This document shows positions 1 to 7,738 of a stretch of DNA of 18,741 bases, piece by piece. The translations under genes were made by a program, and so were the position numbers. Position 1 is the stretch's first letter. Each line of letters opens with the position of its first letter. Source of the stretch: Planctomycetaceae bacterium (GTDB lineage Bacteria; Planctomycetota; Planctomycetia; Planctomycetales; Planctomycetaceae); assembly GCA_020426085.1 (NCBI GenBank), contig JAGQQP010000018.1:1-18741 (forward strand). Reading direction: 5' to 3'. The notes beneath the pieces were generated by a model. That model was not told where the DNA came from, made no database searches, and worked only from the letters and a program-made list of their open reading frames with translations.

Positions 1-1958
1 TGTAAAGTGTTTTTTATTTTTGTATAAGTTTGTTCCACAGGCGACATGGAACCGGCATCGTAGAGAATGGTCTCTCCACCGGGGGCTTCAATCAGAATCG
101 AGACGCCATGATTGACAGCGATGAAGGTACAGCGCAGAGTCGGTTCCCGTGGAGTCAACAGTGGAACCACCAGGCCCGCCAGGATCCAGACAGGCAGCAA
201 CGACACCCTCCATTTCTTGACTGAGATACTGGAATTCCAACGATGCTTCGCAAGTCCGGGTAATACGGATAACAGCAATAAGACATAGTACACCAGAATC
301 CACCAGAGGGCGGGGGCAGGCAATTCGAAATGAGACCAGGGCAAATTCGATGTCCACTTCACCATCCACAACAGCAACAGCAGGCTCTGGTCAAAACAAT
401 AGCCAAAGACACCTGCAGTGAAGGGGAGCAGGGCCCCGACAAACATCAGCAGGTAACCCAGCAGGAGGATCAGAAACAGAAACGGGAAGATCAGAGTGTT
501 GACAAGAAGTCCAATCGGAGACAAAAGATGAAAGTGATAGAGAACGAGCGGGGCGGTTGTAATCCAGATAAATAATGTCACCAGAAAAACGCTATAGAGC
601 ATTCGAAAATACTGAAAGCAGAGCCGCTGTATCGGTGTCTGCAGAAGTGGATCATTGGCTTTCAGACGCCAGCGTAAAGGCAGCCAGGTTTGCTGATAGA
701 GGTTTTTATAAAAGTCCTGATTTACAGTCCAGAGAATCGCCGTCACCGCAAGAAACGATAGCTGTGTTCCCACATCAAACAGGTCTGTGGGATTGATCAA
801 CAGAATTATGAGTGCAGACAGACAAATCAGATTCAATGTGGTGATCGTGCGCCAGTTGACCAGTCCCAGTGTGACCAGTACACAAAACGAAGCGGCGCGC
901 ATGATCGGTGGCCTGATCTCGATAATGGATAGGTAAAACAGGATTGCCATTACCAGGAAAGTCACTGTCACTGATCGAGGGAGATTCAGAATATGGCAGA
1001 TACTCCAGACAAACGCACTGAAAAATCCAATATGCAAACCAGAGATCGCTAAAAAATGAATCAGTCCTGACTGGCTGAATTCCTGTCGTACCTGAGAGCT
1101 CAGTTCAGTACGTTCTCCCAGCAGGAGTGCCAAAGCAACGGGCTGCGTCGACTCTGTTGTCTCCTCAACGATTCGTGCTCTGAACCAGCCCCGAACTGAC
1201 GTACGGAGACGATTCCACGAATATTCGTTTGATTTCTGTAACACAGTGACCGCTTCCGGGATTTTGACCGAAAGTGTGGCATCTATTTTCTGTTTGCGAA
1301 AATAGATCGAAAAATCATAATCTTCAGGGTTATCGGGCTTCGCACAACATTTTAACTCACCAATGACTTCGACCAGATCCCCGGCTCTCAGTGAACTGGT
1401 AAGTTCTGATCCGGAGGGTTTTAGATTTTCCGTAATGAAGACACGCACTTTCCCTGTCATGGGTGATTTAGAATCATTTGTGACGAGATTCTGGCAGGCA
1501 AGTGTAAATTGAATCCGTCGTTGAGGCTGTTCCGGATTCAGTAATTCGTCTTCTTTTAAATCGCGAATCTCAGGATTGGAAGAAATCTGACCGGTGAGTC
1601 TGACAATACATTTAGGAGCATGTTGCTGACTTTCCGAGGAGAGCAGGCGAGTTACATCTTCCGGACTTCTGCAATACCAGAATTCGTGATGCCTCAGAGC
1701 ACCCAGGCAGACAACCAGAGCCAGTAACATAAGAGTGGCAAAAATTCTGCGATGACGCCAGTACGAAACGAGCCAGCCGCATAAAACGATGACAGCTGTC
1801 TGCAACCAGATGGAAATCGCCAGGTTCAGCCATGCATCCAGCAGAATCCCTGTTGCGAAACAGATCAACACACTGAGAGCCGGAGACCGTGGTGCATGTT
1901 GCGGCACCTGATCACCTGGGCTGGATTCGTGGTTAATCTGTTTAAGGGATTCGTGCAT
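1..1958 (-). CDS. comEC: ComEC/Rec2 family competence protein, partial (C-terminus beyond left edge)
   Basis: The reverse frame is open from an ATG at 1958 to the window edge, about 652 codons with no stop. ComEC forms the inner-membrane channel for single-stranded DNA uptake. A short N-terminal stretch with hydrophobic segments is followed by a DUF4131/OB-like soluble region (roughly residues 120-260, starting near RLTGQISSNPEIRD). The competence core comes next: LLLGERTEL near 280, the hallmark HFLAISGLHIG at 301-311, then RPPIMRAA near 353 and several membrane helices. The C-terminal metallo-beta-lactamase-like domain begins near 612 (FIAVNHG, then ILYDAG), but its HxHxDH metal motif, if present, lies outside the window. 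The family is usually 700-850 residues, so perhaps 100-200 are missing. The start lies 22 bp after the stop of the upstream beta-propeller gene, so the two may be cotranscribed. No strong Shine-Dalgarno is visible. The family call is firm, but DNA uptake in this organism is inferred. Confidence 0.93.
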   Translation of the reverse strand, partial: MHESLKQINHESSPGDQVPQHAPRSPALSVLICFATGILLDAWLNLAISIWLQTAVIVLCGWLVSYWRHRRIFATLMLLALVVCLGALRHHEFWYCRSPEDVTRLLSSESQQHAPKCIVRLTGQISSNPEIRDLKEDELLNPEQPQRRIQFTLACQNLVTNDSKSPMTGKVRVFITENLKPSGSELTSSLRAGDLVEVIGELKCCAKPDNPEDYDFSIYFRKQKIDATLSVKIPEAVTVLQKSNEYSWNRLRTSVRGWFRARIVEETTESTQPVALALLLGERTELSSQVRQEFSQSGLIHFLAISGLHIGFFSAFVWSICHILNLPRSVTVTFLVMAILFYLSIIEIRPPIMRAASFCVLVTLGLVNWRTITTLNLICLSALIILLINPTDLFDVGTQLSFLAVTAILWTVNQDFYKNLYQQTWLPLRWRLKANDPLLQTPIQRLCFQYFRMLYSVFLVTLFIWITTAPLVLYHFHLLSPIGLLVNTLIFPFLFLILLLGYLLMFVGALLPFTAGVFGYCFDQSLLLLLWMVKWTSNLPWSHFELPAPALWWILVYYVLLLLSVLPGLAKHRWNSSISVKKWRVSLLPVWILAGLVVPLLTPREPTLRCTFIAVNHGVSILIEAPGGETILYDAGSMSPVEQTYTKIKNTL

Positions 1959-1980
1959 TAAAACTGGAACCCCAGGGTTT

Positions 1981-2958
1981 TCAGGGGACTGTGGGAAGAT
2001 TCAAATCAACCTGATTATGCATCGTGTAAAAACGGAATCGATTCCCATCGGGAATCAATAAACCACTCGACTGGTTGACCTCGGGTAGGGTCAGCGGGTT
2101 TCCCGGATATTTCACCCAGTCAATCATATTTTTAGAAGCAGCGATATTTGTGGTCCATAATGATGGTTTTTGCGCCGCGTCTGTACCGTGAAATATCATG
2201 TAGTAGGTTCCCTGGTATTTGATCAGCTGATTCATGGCAATCATTTTTTGATCATAGGATTCAGGGCCTGGCTGCATAATGGGCTGGTCGTTATTAATAT
2301 TCGTCCAGACTTTCATATCAGGCGAAGTCGCCAGCCAGATCCCGGCGTCCCGTCTTTCATAAAACAGATACCAGGTATTGTTCTCATACCAGACCACAGG
2401 CGTTCCATAGGGGCCAGCGGCAATGGGTTTCCCGTCTGACATGCGTACATCCAGGGCACCAACGCGAGTCCAGTTTACGGCATCGGTGGAACTCAGATGC
2501 TGGGCAATGTCGTCTTTACCCTCCGCAAACATGTGGTAGGTGTCACCGTGTTTGATCACCATCATGTCTTCAACCCAGTGTTGCTGGTAGACGGGATTGC
2601 AGGGAGACCTGGTCCAGTGGATTCCATCGCAGGACCAGGCATAGCCGAGTTTTTTTATGCCTTCGCGGGTCCCGTCGTAGCCGGTAAACCAGAGGTGATA
2701 GAATCCCCCCTCTTTGAGAATCCAGCCACGTTCTCGGATCTTAACATCCCAGTGCCCGGGGCCCTGTGCTTCAAAAATTGGGTTCGAAGCATAGGGACGA
2801 AATTTGGTTAATTCATCCGGAAAATGAATTTCTTCTGCAACGAGCGTCGAAGTGATCCCGTAGAGAAATAGTGTCAGTATAAGCAATAGGAGAGAATTAA
2901 AACGTGTGTAGAATTTCACCGTGGGTCCGTTCATTTTATAACAATCGTCAGGTTTCAT
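1981..2958 (-). CDS. Secreted five-bladed beta-propeller glycosidase-like protein
   Basis: About 325 residues if translation starts at the ATG at 2958. A hydrophobic signal segment (LLLLILTLFLYGITSTLVA) is followed by a mature start near EEIHF. The rest has the repeated blade pattern of GH43/GH32/GH62-type five-bladed propellers: HLWFTGYDG, LGYAWSCDGIHWTR, HMFAEGKDD, WYLFYERRDAGIWLATSPD and YYMIFHGTDA. These 'looks at display, X-W-T-R, N-P' strings are typical of planctomycete secreted 'glycosylase' proteins. The acidic residues that would be catalytic cannot be assigned by eye, so substrate and activity are unknown. In-frame starts exist at 2982 (TTG), 2979, 2958 and 2934. The predicted transcription start near 2985 leaves the first two almost leaderless. 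The 2958 ATG has a weak GGAA before it, and 2934 gives the neatest signal peptide but has no Shine-Dalgarno. It is the upstream partner of comEC, 22 bp apart, which may be only positional. Confidence 0.78.
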   Translation of the reverse strand: MKPDDCYKMNGPTVKFYTRFNSLLLLILTLFLYGITSTLVAEEIHFPDELTKFRPYASNPIFEAQGPGHWDVKIRERGWILKEGGFYHLWFTGYDGTREGIKKLGYAWSCDGIHWTRSPCNPVYQQHWVEDMMVIKHGDTYHMFAEGKDDIAQHLSSTDAVNWTRVGALDVRMSDGKPIAAGPYGTPVVWYENNTWYLFYERRDAGIWLATSPDMKVWTNINNDQPIMQPGPESYDQKMIAMNQLIKYQGTYYMIFHGTDAAQKPSLWTTNIAASKNMIDWVKYPGNPLTLPEVNQSSGLLIPDGNRFRFYTMHNQVDLNLPTVP

Positions 2959-2991
2959 GTGTTTCCACTGCCATCTCATCAAAGTTTCGTT

Positions 2992-3021
2992 ATTATACGC
3001 AGATCACTTTCCGAAATTCAA
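2992..3021 (-). promoter_or_regulatory. Sigma-70-like promoter for the beta-propeller gene, overlapping a dyad
   Basis: On the minus strand a perfect TATAAT (2997 to 2992) lies 18 bp downstream of TTGAAT (3021 to 3016), close to the sigma-70 consensus. Transcription would start near 2985, about 27 bases before the ATG at 2958. The -35 box lies within an inverted repeat, CACTTT (3005-3010) and AAAGTG (3020-3025) with a 9-bp spacer, which could be an operator. The plus-strand ATPase gene starts 97 bp from the -10 box, so one regulator could affect both divergent genes. This is inference from sequence only. Confidence 0.5.
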
Positions 3022-3093
3022 AGTGCCAGAGATGAATTCTGAGTGTACCTGCAGAGCAGGGCATATTAAAAGCAGACCCCAAAAGGATTGATC

Positions 3094-4965
3094 ATGCCAG
3101 AGACAACAGCATTACTCGATATTCAGGGACTGAAAACCTACTTTCACACCAGCCGCGGAGTGGTGAAAGCGGTCGAGGATTTAAACGTCACGATCGAAAA
3201 GGGTAAGACCCTGGGCCTGGTGGGGGAGTCCGGTTCGGGCAAGTCTGTAACTTCACTTTCTATCATGAAACTGCTGCCAGATGCCGCTGCGAAAATTGAT
3301 GCCGGCTCCATCTCCTTCCTCGGGAAAGATCTTGTGAAATTATCCGATCCGGAAATGCGCAACATCCGGGGGCGGGAAATCAGCATGATCTTTCAGGAAC
3401 CCGGTACTTCTCTCAATCCTGTGTTCCGCGTGGGAAAACAGGTCATGGAAGCAATTATGCTGCACCAGAAGGTGTCAGCTGAAGAGGCTAAAAAACGAAC
3501 AATTGACCTGTTTCACGAAGTCGGGATTCTTGACCCGGAAAGACGATTTTCGAGCTATCCCCATGAAATGTCCGGTGGTCAGAAGCAACGTGTGATGATC
3601 GCAATGGCCTTGAGTTGTAACCCGGAATTATTAATTGCTGACGAACCTACGACGGCACTTGATGTGACCATTCAGGCGCAGATCCTGAACCTGATTCGCA
3701 AGCTGCGCGACGAGCGGGGCATGTCCGTGCTGTTTATTACCCATGACCTAGGCGTTATTGCTGAAATTGCAGACGATGTCGCCGTCATGTTTCGTGGCAA
3801 ACTGGTGGAATATAAACCTGTCGTAGAGATCTTTGAAAATCCGGAGCATCCTTATACAAAAGGCCTGTTGGCTTGCAGGCCGTCGCTGGATTCCACTTTT
3901 AAACGTTTGCCTACTGTCTCTGATTTTATGGACTTCGAAGAAACCAGTCCCGGAGAATATCTGATTCAGGAAAAGGTATTCGATGAAAGGAAATTCAAAG
4001 ACATCACGGCACAGGGACGCCCCCGGATTCTGCACCCCCGCTCGGAACTGGAGGCTTTGGGGTACCGCTGGGACGAGATCAAAAACCTTCCCGAATCGCG
4101 TTTTGTCGAACAAGGTGAGAAACCGATTTTAAGTCTGGATCAGCTTCAGGTCTACTACCCGATCAAGAGTGGCATCATCAAACGAACCGTTGATCATGTC
4201 AAAGCCGTGGATGGCATCTCTTTGAACATCTACCGGGGACAGACGATTGGACTGGTAGGAGAATCCGGGTGTGGAAAAACTACAACGGGGAAAGCAATTG
4301 TCGGCCTGGCTCCCGTAACGGGGGGAAAAATCCTGCTGGAAGGGAACGATCTGGCACATATGACACGCGCCGAACGAAAACCGTTTCGCAGGAAAGTGCA
4401 GATCATCTTTCAGGACCCGTACAGTTCATTGAACCCACGAATGATGGTCTCAACAATTATTACCGAATCTATGATTGCGCACCAATTAGGAAAGTCGAAG
4501 TCAGACCGCCGTGATCGAGCAGCTTCTCTCCTGGAAGAGGTCGGTCTGCCCGTTGACTATCTGGATCGGTACCCGCATGAATTTTCTGGTGGGCAACGAC
4601 AGCGTATTTCAATTGCCCGCGCACTGGCAGTCGAACCTGAATTTATAATCTGTGATGAATCGGTTTCCGCACTCGATGTTTCAGTACAGGCACAGGTCTT
4701 GAACCTGCTCAAAGATCTGCAGGAACAACATAACCTGACCTACATTTTTATCAGTCATGACTTGAGTGTTGTGAAATTCATGTCCGATATGATGGCGGTC
4801 ATGAATGCCGGAAAACTGGTGGAACTTGGTCCGTCAGAAACCATTTATCAGAGTCCCCAACAGGAATACACACGCAAATTAATTGAATCAGTGCCCGTTG
4901 ATGATTTGTCACAAATTAAGGCCCGAGTTGCACATAGGAAAGATCGGTCGCTGAAGCTTCAATAA
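3094..4965 (+). CDS. Dipeptide/oligopeptide ABC transporter, fused DppD-DppF-type ATPase
   Basis: A 623-residue protein with two complete ABC ATPase domains, which would power a peptide importer at the cytoplasmic face. Domain 1 has Walker A GESGSGKS (44-51), Q-loop Q101, signature MSGGQ (159-163), Walker B with D183-E184 (LLIADE) and H-loop H217. Domain 2 has GESGCGKT (389-396), Q440, FSGGQ (497-501), FIICDE (517-522) and H555. Every catalytic element is present in both halves, so both sites should hydrolyse ATP. The 80-residue linker (about 265-345) lacks the cysteine-rich C-terminal segment usual in DppD/OppD proteins. The ATG at 3094 is preferred over an in-frame TTG at 3088 because AAGG at 3083-3086 is 7 bases before it. 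Fused ATPases of this kind (as in YejF and GsiA) serve with two permeases, matching the genes at 7847 and 8895. It is separated from them by the CAP-domain gene. Confidence 0.95.
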   Translation: MPETTALLDIQGLKTYFHTSRGVVKAVEDLNVTIEKGKTLGLVGESGSGKSVTSLSIMKLLPDAAAKIDAGSISFLGKDLVKLSDPEMRNIRGREISMIFQEPGTSLNPVFRVGKQVMEAIMLHQKVSAEEAKKRTIDLFHEVGILDPERRFSSYPHEMSGGQKQRVMIAMALSCNPELLIADEPTTALDVTIQAQILNLIRKLRDERGMSVLFITHDLGVIAEIADDVAVMFRGKLVEYKPVVEIFENPEHPYTKGLLACRPSLDSTFKRLPTVSDFMDFEETSPGEYLIQEKVFDERKFKDITAQGRPRILHPRSELEALGYRWDEIKNLPESRFVEQGEKPILSLDQLQVYYPIKSGIIKRTVDHVKAVDGISLNIYRGQTIGLVGESGCGKTTTGKAIVGLAPVTGGKILLEGNDLAHMTRAERKPFRRKVQIIFQDPYSSLNPRMMVSTIITESMIAHQLGKSKSDRRDRAASLLEEVGLPVDYLDRYPHEFSGGQRQRISIARALAVEPEFIICDESVSALDVSVQAQVLNLLKDLQEQHNLTYIFISHDLSVVKFMSDMMAVMNAGKLVELGPSETIYQSPQQEYTRKLIESVPVDDLSQIKARVAHRKDRSLKLQ

Positions 4966-4988
4966 GAAAAGATATGTGGATTTGTATA

Positions 4989-4994
4989 TATGAT
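4989..4994 (+). promoter_or_regulatory. Possible -10 box upstream of the CAP gene leader
   Basis: TATGAT differs from TATAAT at one position and would start transcription near 5001, just before the structured leader at 5014. No convincing -35 box is seen 16-18 bp upstream, so this is weak. Read-through from the ATPase gene is an equally good source of the transcript. Confidence 0.25.
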
Positions 4995-5013
4995 GGGAGG
5001 TCTTTCATTTCTG

Positions 5014-5133
5014 CTTTCCGTACAGTAGACCACGGCAATTACCATTGCTAATCTTGCCCTGCAGTCTACGGAACCGGCAAAGTTTATGTCGGTGAATTAT
5101 TTTGACATCCTAGGTACGGAAAGATTAGGAAAG
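5014..5133 (+). promoter_or_regulatory. Candidate structured 5' leader (riboswitch-like) of the CAP-domain gene
   Basis: Direct reading shows CTTTCCGTAC (5014-5023) and its perfect complement GTACGGAAAG (5114-5123), a 10-bp closing helix. Inside it are GTAGAC (5025-5030) with GTCTAC (5064-5069), and two mutually exclusive inner stems: GGCAA (5034-5038)/TTGCC (5054-5058), or GCAAT (5035-5039)/ATTGC (5044-5048) with loop TACC. A second small arm is ACCG (5073-5076)/CGGT (5090-5093). The 3' arm ends three bases before the Shine-Dalgarno AGGA (5127-5130). GGAAAG occurs both in the closing helix (5118-5123) and across the Shine-Dalgarno (5128-5133), so the 5' CTTTCC could pair with either. This is the layout of a translational switch. 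I recognise no known riboswitch class, and a ligand or any function is inference. A small inverted-repeat element is the alternative. Confidence 0.45.
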
Positions 5134-5138
5134 TAGTA

Positions 5139-5573
5139 ATGACACTAAAACCATCATGGAGAGTTGTTTTAACAGGTCTGTTTTGTCTGCTGTTCATCCA
5201 GCCTGTTTTTTCAGAAGAAGAAAAGAAGGAAGGTGAGCACGACTGGTTACTGAAAAACCCCACCATTCAGAAGCTGCTCAAACTGCACAACGAAGAACGC
5301 GCACGCAACGGAATGCCAGCCTTGACATTGAACACGAAGATGTGTCTTCAGGCTCAGGAACATGCCAACTGGATGGCTCAAACTGGCTACTATCAGCACA
5401 GCAATCTGCCTTGGCCAGAAATTATTTTCCAGGGTCCCACTTCAGCCGCCGCTGCGGTAAATGGCTGGATCGCATCCCCCGCTCATCATTCAATCATGTT
5501 GACGGGGACCCAAGCCGGATTCGGTTTCATGGTTTTGAACGGCAACTACTACTGGGTAGGTGTTTTCAAATAA
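5139..5573 (+). CDS. Small secreted CAP/SCP (YkwD-like) domain protein
   Basis: 144 residues with an N-terminal signal peptide (positive start, hydrophobic LTGLFCLLFIQPVFS, likely cleavage after S25) and one CAP/SCP domain covering nearly all of the mature protein. Family signatures are LLKLHNEERARNG (47-58), LTLNTKMCLQAQEHANWMAQTGYYQHS (interrupted reading 63-88, with H75 and H87), E94 in the GENI-like position and the W-x-x-SPAHH block (W110, S113, H116, H117). These include candidates for the CAP cavity residues (H87, E94, H117). The domain is short for CAP proteins and there is no extra binding domain. Its biochemical role is unknown; bacterial CAP proteins are secreted and largely uncharacterised. 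AGGA at 5127-5130, 8 bases before the ATG, supports the start. It sits between the ATPase and the binding protein of a peptide importer, with structured DNA on both sides, so it may be regulated separately. Confidence 0.82.
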   Translation: MTLKPSWRVVLTGLFCLLFIQPVFSEEEKKEGEHDWLLKNPTIQKLLKLHNEERARNGMPALTLNTKMCLQAQEHANWMAQTGYYQHSNLPWPEIIFQGPTSAAAAVNGWIASPAHHSIMLTGTQAGFGFMVLNGNYYWVGVFK

Positions 5574-5623
5574 GCACACCAGCAAATGAGCCGATTCCAA
5601 AGCAGTCGGCACCGATTTAAAAA

Positions 5624-5691
5624 AACAAGGCTGATTTTGGTTGACGGTAAGTCTAAATGTAACTTACCTTTAAACCAGAATCAGCCTTGTT
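5624..5691 (+). terminator. Long hairpin after the CAP gene, probable terminator
   Basis: A 19-nt arm AACAAGGCTGATTTTGGTT (5624-5642) pairs with AACCAGAATCAGCCTTGTT (5673-5691) with only one G-U position. A further 7-bp stem GGTAAGT (5646-5652)/ACTTACC (5662-5668) lies inside. The left arm is preceded by seven A residues and the right ends in TTGTTCTAT, so it is a modest plus-strand terminator and a better minus-strand one. Twenty-six paired positions in 68 bases is longer than an ordinary intrinsic terminator, and a processed small RNA or a repeat element remains possible. Confidence 0.6.
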
Positions 5692-5764
5692 CTATATGGA
5701 TGAGTCTGCCACAATCTACCTACAGCGTCTCACACTATGGTTCTGGATTAAATAACCCATATAG
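5692..5764 (+). repeat. 8-bp inverted repeat upstream of the binding-protein gene
   Basis: CTATATGG (5692-5699) and CCATATAG (5757-5764) are exact complements enclosing 57 bases, starting directly after the long hairpin and ending 39 bases before the Shine-Dalgarno of the next gene. Because the arm is itself nearly palindromic and AT-rich, chance pairing is plausible. It could be a leader helix or nothing. Confidence 0.25.
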
Positions 5765-5814
5765 GCCTCCCGTGATTTTTCCGACTTTTCAATGGAGTAA
5801 TTGAAGGAATATCC

Positions 5815-7737
5815 ATGCATCAATATCCCCGCTTTAACCTGTTCTTCCTGTCCCTCTTCCTGATGTTTGCTCTGACAGGCTGTCCCGGCCCTGCTACTGA
5901 GGAGGCCGAAGATACTGAAAAAGAGTCAGAAACGAAAGAAGTTCTCCTTGAGCCGTTCGATGCTCCGAAACTTGCTGATTTAGATGCGCAGGTGGAATGG
6001 GAAGAACAGCCTGTTCTGGACAGTCTGGAGCTTCTGCGGGAACGCCAGAGCCATGAGAAGCCTCTGGTCAGTGTAGATGAGGCACTCAAGCTGAAAAATA
6101 CGAATCAGGAAATCAATGAAAAAATCCTGAGTGCACTGGGTAGATTACCCCAAAACGACGAAGAAGTTGACTGGGGTGCGACCATCAATCGACACGTGGG
6201 TGCCGACTTGAAAAGCACCAACCCGATTATGGGAAGTTCAGCAGTCGAATTTGAAGTGGGATCTCTCACCGGTTTTGGACTGTTCAGCTTTGACTGGAAT
6301 TTCAAACCATTTGCTGTTTCCGACACGGTGGTTTCCTGGCAGTCCAGTAAAGACAAGCTTTACGACAAAGTGGTTCTGCGGGATGACCTGACCTGGTCAG
6401 ACGGTGTTCCTATTACCGCTCATGATATCGTGTTTACATTCAAAACAATCATGAACCCGGAAGTGCCTGTTCCCGCAGTTCGATCAGGAACAGACCAGAT
6501 TCGCTGGATACAAGCCTATGATGACCAGACACTGGTATTCTTCCATAAAGAATCGCTGCCAACGAACGTCTGGAATCTGAATTTTCCGATCATCCCCAAG
6601 CATATCTATGAAAAAGAACTCAAATCAGATCCGACTCTGCAGGACAGCCCCTATCATGTGAAATTTGAAAACGATCCCGTTACAGGGGGGCCTTATGAAA
6701 TCGAAAAACGTGAACGAGGACAGGAAATCCTGCTCAAACGTCGTGAGAGCTGGTATATGCAGGACGGCAAGCAGGTCCGCACAAAACCATATTTTGAACG
6801 GGTGCGTCTGCGAATCATTGAAGATCCCAATACTGCTCTGCTCGCATTGAAGAACGGTAAAATCGATGAGATGGCGCTCAATCCCGAGCTGTGGAAAACA
6901 CAGACTGAGGATGATGATTTCTACAAGACTTGCACCAAAGCGAACGGTCTGGAATGGGTCTACTTCTATTTTGGCTGGAACTGTGAAACGCTGTTCTTCA
7001 AAGATAAAGAAGTACGCCAGGCGATGTCCTATGCTTTCAACCATAAAGAAATGCTGGATGAACTCTGTTACGGGCTCTATCAGCCTTGTACCGGTATTTA
7101 TCATGAAACGGCCTGGATGTCTCCTAAACCGATGAGCAAACCCTATACACAGAATCTGTCGAAAGCGGAAAAGCTGCTGGATGATGCCGGCTGGATCGAC
7201 CACGACGGTGACGGTATCCGTGATAAAGAGTTTGATGGCAAAATTATTCCGTTCCGTTTCAGTATTATGACATCCAGCCAGCCGCTGTCTTTGTCAATCT
7301 GTACCCTGCTGAAAGAGAATCTTGCCCAGATCGGTATTATCTGTGAAGTAAAACCAACCGAATTCACGGTGATGCAGGATAAGGCACGGAACCATCAGTT
7401 TCAGGCTATGTTCGGCGGGTGGGGAACTGGAACCGACCCGGACACTTCCATCAACCTCTGGAAAACCGAAGCCGCTCGTAATTACGTTAATTACTCCAAC
7501 CCCGAGGTGGACAAGCTTTTCGAAGAAGGACGTCGTGAATTTGATATAGATAAAAGAGCAAAAATTTACGGTAAAATACACGAGCTGTTGTATGACGATC
7601 AGCCTTACACCTGGCTCTACTTCCGCAATTCCTTCTATGGTTTTAACAAAGATCTGAGAGGCTATGTATTCAGCCCGCGCGGTCCATACGGTTATGGTCC
7701 GGGCTTTTCCAGTCTCTGGAAACCTGTTGAAAACTAG
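5815..7737 (+). CDS. Peptide ABC transporter substrate-binding lipoprotein (SBP_bac_5 family)
   Basis: 640 residues. A signal peptide ends in the lipobox LTGC with lipidated Cys at 23, so the protein is anchored to a membrane facing the periplasm. The solute-binding domain runs from about residue 119 (DWGATINRHVGADLKSTNPI) to the end, with family strings such as LRDDLTWSDGVPITAHDIVFTF, GGPYEI, VRQAMSYAFNHKEML and WGTGTDPDTSINLW. These are typical of DppA/OppA-type binders of peptides, though nickel and other ligands occur in the family. Between the lipid anchor and the domain is an acidic, glutamate-rich stretch of about 95 residues that most relatives lack. AAGGA at 5804-5808, 6 bases from the ATG, fixes the start. 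A hairpin follows the stop, as is common where a binding protein must be made in excess over its permeases. Confidence 0.94.
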   Translation: MHQYPRFNLFFLSLFLMFALTGCPGPATEEAEDTEKESETKEVLLEPFDAPKLADLDAQVEWEEQPVLDSLELLRERQSHEKPLVSVDEALKLKNTNQEINEKILSALGRLPQNDEEVDWGATINRHVGADLKSTNPIMGSSAVEFEVGSLTGFGLFSFDWNFKPFAVSDTVVSWQSSKDKLYDKVVLRDDLTWSDGVPITAHDIVFTFKTIMNPEVPVPAVRSGTDQIRWIQAYDDQTLVFFHKESLPTNVWNLNFPIIPKHIYEKELKSDPTLQDSPYHVKFENDPVTGGPYEIEKRERGQEILLKRRESWYMQDGKQVRTKPYFERVRLRIIEDPNTALLALKNGKIDEMALNPELWKTQTEDDDFYKTCTKANGLEWVYFYFGWNCETLFFKDKEVRQAMSYAFNHKEMLDELCYGLYQPCTGIYHETAWMSPKPMSKPYTQNLSKAEKLLDDAGWIDHDGDGIRDKEFDGKIIPFRFSIMTSSQPLSLSICTLLKENLAQIGIICEVKPTEFTVMQDKARNHQFQAMFGGWGTGTDPDTSINLWKTEAARNYVNYSNPEVDKLFEEGRREFDIDKRAKIYGKIHELLYDDQPYTWLYFRNSFYGFNKDLRGYVFSPRGPYGYGPGFSSLWKPVEN

Positions 7738-7738
7738 T

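Noticed and set aside
330..796. Plus-strand reading frames opposite the comEC region
   Set aside because: They are antisense to a continuous ComEC frame with recognisable family motifs and have no recognisable features.
5102..5107. Exact TTGACA -35 box before the CAP gene
   Set aside because: No -10 sequence lies at the right distance, and a start there would remove the structured leader. It is probably chance.
5014..5123. Reading the CAP leader as a small mobile element with terminal inverted repeats
   Set aside because: The 10-bp ends have no flanking target-site duplication that I can see. I kept it as an alternative rather than the call, since its placement next to the ribosome-binding site fits RNA better.
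5586..5804. 72-codon plus-strand frame across the long hairpin
   Set aside because: It is built on both arms of the inverted repeat, so the peptide has no independent support as a gene.
6625..7203. 192-codon minus-strand frame inside the binding-protein gene
   Set aside because: The plus frame encodes a clear SBP_bac_5 protein; the antisense frame has no recognisable domain and no ribosome-binding site.
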